Shown here piece after piece: positions 61,260 to 64,000 of a DNA stretch of 64,000 nt. This DNA is from Streptomyces sp. R21. GTDB lineage: Bacteria; Actinomycetota; Actinomycetes; Streptomycetales; Streptomycetaceae. The stretch covers positions 7,605,001-7,669,000 of the forward strand of contig NZ_CP163435.1 of assembly GCF_041051975.1 (NCBI RefSeq). Reading direction: 5' to 3'. The stretch's first letter is position 1. Every line of letters starts with the position of its first letter. Under the pieces are notes generated by a model. That model searched no databases and was not told the DNA's origin. It worked only from the letters and a program-made list of their open reading frames with translations. A program made the position numbers and the translations under genes.

Positions 61260-61982
61260 GTGCCGGAGGGGAAAGCGGCGGCCGAGGAAGCGGCGCCCGA
61301 GGCGGCGCCGTCGAAGGAAGAGCCGTCGAAGGAAGCGCCACCGCAGCAGCCGCCGAGTGCGCCCGCACCTCCGGGCGACGCGGGTGCGGTGCCGGTGTCG
61401 AGCGTGGGTGCCGAGTTCGCGCGCACCCGGGACATCGTCATCCTGGCCGGGGTCCTGCTGCTCCTGGCCTGCGCGTTCGGCACCGTCCTGCTGCAGGCCT
61501 GGCCACCGGCCCCGCCGCCGGCCGGTTCGGCGGCCGCCGCGCAGGAGCACGCGGCTCGGACGCGGATCCTGTTCTGGCGGCTCGGGCTGCTGCGTGACGT
61601 ACGGCTGTTCGTCGTCGTGACGGCGGCGGGCGGCCTGGGCGCCCTGGTGCACGTGCTGCGCTCGCTCTACGAGTACGTCGGCAACCAGTCGCTGAGGCGC
61701 CGCTGGCTGCTGATGTACGTCCTGGAGCCCTACATCGGGGCCTTGATGGCGCTGGTCGTCTACTTCGTCCTGCGCGGCGGCCTGACCACGACGACGGCGT
61801 CCTCGAACGACATCAACCCCTACGGGGTGGCGGCGCTGGCGGCATTGGTCGGCATGTTCTCGCGGGAGGCCGTGCAAAAGCTCAACGATGTGTTCGAGAC
61901 GGTGTTCACCGCCGCTGGGAAGAGCGCCGACCGCATACCGGCGCCCGCCGACCGTTCCTCAGACCCCGGCCCCGACCGATGA
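61260..61982 (+). CDS. Membrane protein with Pro/Ala/Glu-rich N-terminus
   Basis: A 240-residue protein. The first ~50 residues are Ala/Pro/Glu-rich (with a short repeat, EEPSKEAPP) and probably cytoplasmic and disordered. Hydrophobic helices lie at about 58-80 (IVILAGVLLLLACAFGTVLL), 112-133 (VRLFVVVTAAGGLGALVHVL) and 151-172 (MYVLEPYIGALMALVVYFVL), with a fourth weaker one at 186-201. The end NPYGVAALAALVGMFSREAVQKLNDVF recalls a widespread membrane family whose last helix leads to an amphipathic regulatory helix. GTG 61260 lacks a ribosome-binding site and starts six bases after the regulator stop, so coupling is likely. Its 3' end overlaps ctaA by 24 bp (opposite strand). Confidence 0.7.
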   Translation: MPEGKAAAEEAAPEAAPSKEEPSKEAPPQQPPSAPAPPGDAGAVPVSSVGAEFARTRDIVILAGVLLLLACAFGTVLLQAWPPAPPPAGSAAAAQEHAARTRILFWRLGLLRDVRLFVVVTAAGGLGALVHVLRSLYEYVGNQSLRRRWLLMYVLEPYIGALMALVVYFVLRGGLTTTTASSNDINPYGVAALAALVGMFSREAVQKLNDVFETVFTAAGKSADRIPAPADRSSDPGPDR

Positions 61983-62972
61983 GCCCGCCTGGGTGGGGCC
62001 CGGAATCCCAAGGTCGGGCGCGGGCCGCTCGCGCAGCGACAGCAGCACCCGCAGCACCCCGATCCACACCAGGCACGAGCCGAGCATGTGGACGGCGACC
62101 AGGGCCTCCGGGAGGTCCGTGAAGTACTGGACGTAGCCGATGACGCCCTGGCCGAGGAGGATCAGGAACAGCTCGCGGGTGCGGTGCAGCGGGCCCATCG
62201 GGGCGTCGACCGCCTTGAGGACGAACCACAGCGCGAAGGTCAGCGTCACCACGATCCAGGCCAGCACCGCGTGCAGCTTGCTGATGGTCTCCCAGTCCAG
62301 CGGGATGCGCTTGACCTCGCTGGAGTCACCCGCGTGAGGCCCGGCACCGGTCACGACCGTGCCCACCCCGATCAGCAGCACGGCCGCGGCGGCCAGGCAC
62401 CACACCAGCTGCTGCACGGCCTTGCCGACCAGCGGGCGCGGCGCGGCGTCGCCCTCGCGGGTGCGCTGCCACATCACCGCGGCGACCGCGATCAGGGCGG
62501 TCGAGAGCAGGAAGTGCGCCGCGACGGTGTACGGGTTCAGGCCGACGAGGACGACGATCCCGCCGAGGACCGCGTTGCTCATGACGATCCAGAACTGCGC
62601 CCAGCCCAGCCGGGTGAGGGACCGTCGCCACGGCTTCTCCGACCGCGCCGCGATGATCGCCCAGCCGACCGCCGCACACAGCACGTACGTCAGCATGCGG
62701 TTGCTGAACTCGATGATGCCGTGGAAGCCCATCGCACTGGTCGTGGTGAGCGAGTCGTCGGTGCACTTGGGCCAGGTCGGGCAGCCGAGGCCCGAGCCCG
62801 TCAGCCGAACGGCACCGCCGGTGACCACGATGACCACCGCCATGACGAGCGCGGCGAGAGCCGCCCGCTGAACCGTCCGGGAGGACGGGGTCCAGCGTTC
62901 GGCGATGAAGGAGAGCGGGTTGCGCGCGGCCTGGACGGCGTCGGCGGGGGTCACGTTCGGCACGGTCCCCAT
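61959..62972 (-). CDS. ctaA: Heme A synthase (CtaA/COX15)
   Basis: A 337-residue eight-helix membrane enzyme that oxidises heme O to heme A. The N-terminal half holds VTGGAVRLTGSGLGCPTWPKC (heme His region and the Cys pair in GCPTWPKC typical for the family) and MGFHGIIEFSNRML (heme-ligand His); the second half has ISKLHAVLAWIVV and LPEALVAVHMLGSCLVW with the paired His. ATG 62972 (MGTVPNVTPAD) is preferred, an upstream GTG 62993 is possible; no ribosome-binding site is evident. With ctaB it makes heme A for cytochrome aa3. Confidence 0.94.
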   Translation of the reverse strand: MGTVPNVTPADAVQAARNPLSFIAERWTPSSRTVQRAALAALVMAVVIVVTGGAVRLTGSGLGCPTWPKCTDDSLTTTSAMGFHGIIEFSNRMLTYVLCAAVGWAIIAARSEKPWRRSLTRLGWAQFWIVMSNAVLGGIVVLVGLNPYTVAAHFLLSTALIAVAAVMWQRTREGDAAPRPLVGKAVQQLVWCLAAAAVLLIGVGTVVTGAGPHAGDSSEVKRIPLDWETISKLHAVLAWIVVTLTFALWFVLKAVDAPMGPLHRTRELFLILLGQGVIGYVQYFTDLPEALVAVHMLGSCLVWIGVLRVLLSLRERPAPDLGIPGPTQAGSSVGAGV

Positions 62973-63014
62973 CGTAGGGGGCCGCTTGTGCACGCCTTCA
63001 CGAGGGCCCCATAC

Positions 63015-63785
63015 CTACTCCCAGCGGAAGAATTTCCCCGCCGCCGCCAGCCCCACGACCGCCCAGACGGCCAGGATCCCGAGGTCGCCCCACGGCATCC
63101 CGGCACCGTGCTGGAGCACGTCCCGCAGGCCGTCCGACAGGGCCGAGATCGGCAGCAGGCCCAGCACGTCCTGGGCGCCGGAGGGGAACTTGTCCAGCGG
63201 GACGATCACCCCGCCGCCCACCAGGAGCAGCAGGAAGACCAGGTTGGCCGCGGCCAGTGTCGCCTCCGCCTTCAGCGTGCCGGCCATCAGCAGACCGAGC
63301 CCGGAGAAGGCGGCGGTGCCGAGGACCAGCAGCAGGAGTACGGCGAGGGGGTTGCCGTGCGGCGACCAGCCGAGCGCAAAGGCGATCGCCGTCAGCAGGA
63401 TCACCTGGAGGACCTCCGTGACCAGCACGGACACGGTCTTCGCGGCCATCAGACCCCAGCGCGGCAGCGGGGAGGAGGCGAGCCGCTTCAGGACGCCGTA
63501 GCGGCGCTCGAAGCCGGTCGCGATGGCCTGGCCGGTGAACGCCGTCGACATCACGGCGAGCGCGAGGATACCGGGGGTCAGGAAGTCGACCGCCTCGCCC
63601 TTGCCCGTGTCGACGATGTCGACCGAGCTGAACAGCACAAGGAGCAGCGTCGGGATGACCACCGTCAGGAGCAGCTGCTCGCCGTTGCGCAGCAGCATCT
63701 TCGTCTCCAGCGCGGCCTGGGCGCCGATCATGCGCCCGAGCGGCGCCGCCCCCGGCTTCGGGGTGTACGTGCCGGTGGTGGTCAC
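63015..63785 (-). CDS. ABC-2-type transporter permease
   Basis: A 256-residue ABC-2 permease with six helices. ALETKMLLRNGEQLLLTVVIPTLLLVLFS is the first helix region; GILALAVMSTAFTGQAIATGFERRYGVLKRLASSPLPRW matches the ABC-2 central signature; LFLLLLVGGGVIVPLDKFPSGAQDVLGLLPISALSDGLRDVL is the exporter C-terminal half. The GTG at 63785 overlaps the ATPase stop (GTGA, 63782-63785). Role: export, substrate unknown; the upstream ATPase is in the same operon. In Streptomyces this pair stands beside the ctaA/ctaB region. Confidence 0.9.
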   Translation of the reverse strand: MTTTGTYTPKPGAAPLGRMIGAQAALETKMLLRNGEQLLLTVVIPTLLLVLFSSVDIVDTGKGEAVDFLTPGILALAVMSTAFTGQAIATGFERRYGVLKRLASSPLPRWGLMAAKTVSVLVTEVLQVILLTAIAFALGWSPHGNPLAVLLLLVLGTAAFSGLGLLMAGTLKAEATLAAANLVFLLLLVGGGVIVPLDKFPSGAQDVLGLLPISALSDGLRDVLQHGAGMPWGDLGILAVWAVVGLAAAGKFFRWE

Positions 63786-64000
63786 GAACGCAGCTCCTTG
63801 CCCGTGAGTTCCAGGAAGACGTCTTCGAGGGTGTGGCGTTCGACGGAGATCTTCTCCGGCATCACGCCGTGCTGGGCGCACCAGGACGTCACCGTCGCCA
63901 GCAGCTGCGGATCGACCTTGCCGCCGACCCGGTAGGAGCCCGGCGTCAGCTCCGCCGCCGTGGAGTCCGCGGGCAGCGCCTTCAGGAGCGAGCCCACGTC
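63782..64000 (-). CDS. ABC-2-type exporter ATPase, C-terminal fragment
   Basis: Only the last 72 residues are in the window; the gene enters from the right edge on the reverse strand. The frame reads LLKALPADSTAAELTPGSYRV, then QLLATVTSWCAQHGVMPEKISVERHTLEDVFLELTGKELR, the classic C-terminal regulatory segment of drug-exporter-type ATPases (DUF4162-like). The ATP-binding motifs lie outside the window. The start cannot be seen. It overlaps the permease gene by four bases. Confidence 0.85.
   Translation of the reverse strand, partial: DVGSLLKALPADSTAAELTPGSYRVGGKVDPQLLATVTSWCAQHGVMPEKISVERHTLEDVFLELTGKELRS

Overview
The window is about 64 kb of very high-GC chromosome with codon usage strongly biased to G/C in third positions, frequent GTG and TTG starts, rare TTA codons and leaderless genes. 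The gene order uvrC-rapZ-yvcK-whiA-(M14 peptidase)-gap-pgk-tpiA-secG-(RbpA-like)-pgi-opcA-zwf-tal-tkt-ctaB-ctaA is the conserved core order of Streptomyces, so this is a Streptomyces chromosome. No tRNA, rRNA, CRISPR array or insertion sequence was recognised.

Layout. 1-10.5 kb: end of an FtsK/SpoIIIE-like ATPase gene; a TerC-family membrane protein behind a yybP-ykoY-type manganese riboswitch whose P1 stem competes with an anti-Shine-Dalgarno hairpin; a Ca2+/H+ antiporter; an MFS transporter; an S66 peptidase homologue; aroQ; a polar amino-acid ABC operon (reverse strand); an MBL-fold hydrolase and an MDMPI-family protein. 10.6-19.1 kb: uvrA; a convergent YceI protein; an XRE regulator; a LacI-type regulator plus PfkB sugar-kinase operon with a 32-bp palindromic operator; a Tat-type Rieske lipoprotein; an HTH regulator. 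19.3-20.9 kb: a graveyard of two-component signalling genes (receiver fragment, kinase fragment, response regulator with a deletion and a frameshift). 21-37.6 kb: the conserved block uvrC-rapZ-yvcK-whiA, a secreted zinc carboxypeptidase, then gap, pgk, tpiA, secG, an RbpA-like RNA polymerase-binding protein, a DNA-damage-type MFS exporter, pgi and a membrane protein. 37.7-48.2 kb: a PadR-regulated FtsX/MacB-type ABC exporter, a solitary sugar-binding protein flanked by two copies of one palindrome, and an alpha-glucoside uptake operon (GH13 glucosidase, binding lipoprotein, two permeases, one with a large extracellular beta-sandwich-like insert). 48.4-55 kb: the pentose-phosphate operon tkt-tal-zwf-opcA-pgl (reverse strand). 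55.4-64 kb: ctaB, small conserved genes, an accessory block (nucleotidyltransferase, nitrilase-fold protein, winged-helix regulator, membrane protein), ctaA and the end of an ABC-2 exporter.

How it fits together. Glycolysis (gap, pgk, tpiA, pgi), the oxidative and non-oxidative pentose-phosphate route and maltodextrin/alpha-glucoside uptake form one carbon-metabolism cluster; ctaB and ctaA make heme O and heme A for cytochrome oxidase; rapZ, yvcK and whiA link wall/amino-sugar control to sporulation. Three genes (uvrA, uvrC and the 33.6-kb MFS exporter) carry a near-perfect RecA-NDp/PafBC-type promoter, making a small LexA-independent DNA-damage regulon visible within the window.

The best candidates for something undescribed are the accessory block at 58.1-62 kb (nitrilase-fold protein with a long novel N-terminus, divergent from a winged-helix/membrane-protein pair, with early TTA codons in two of the genes) and the sugar permease whose extracellular loop contains a domain resembling SdrD-B/carboxypeptidase-regulatory folds. 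These roles are inference; no searches could be run.
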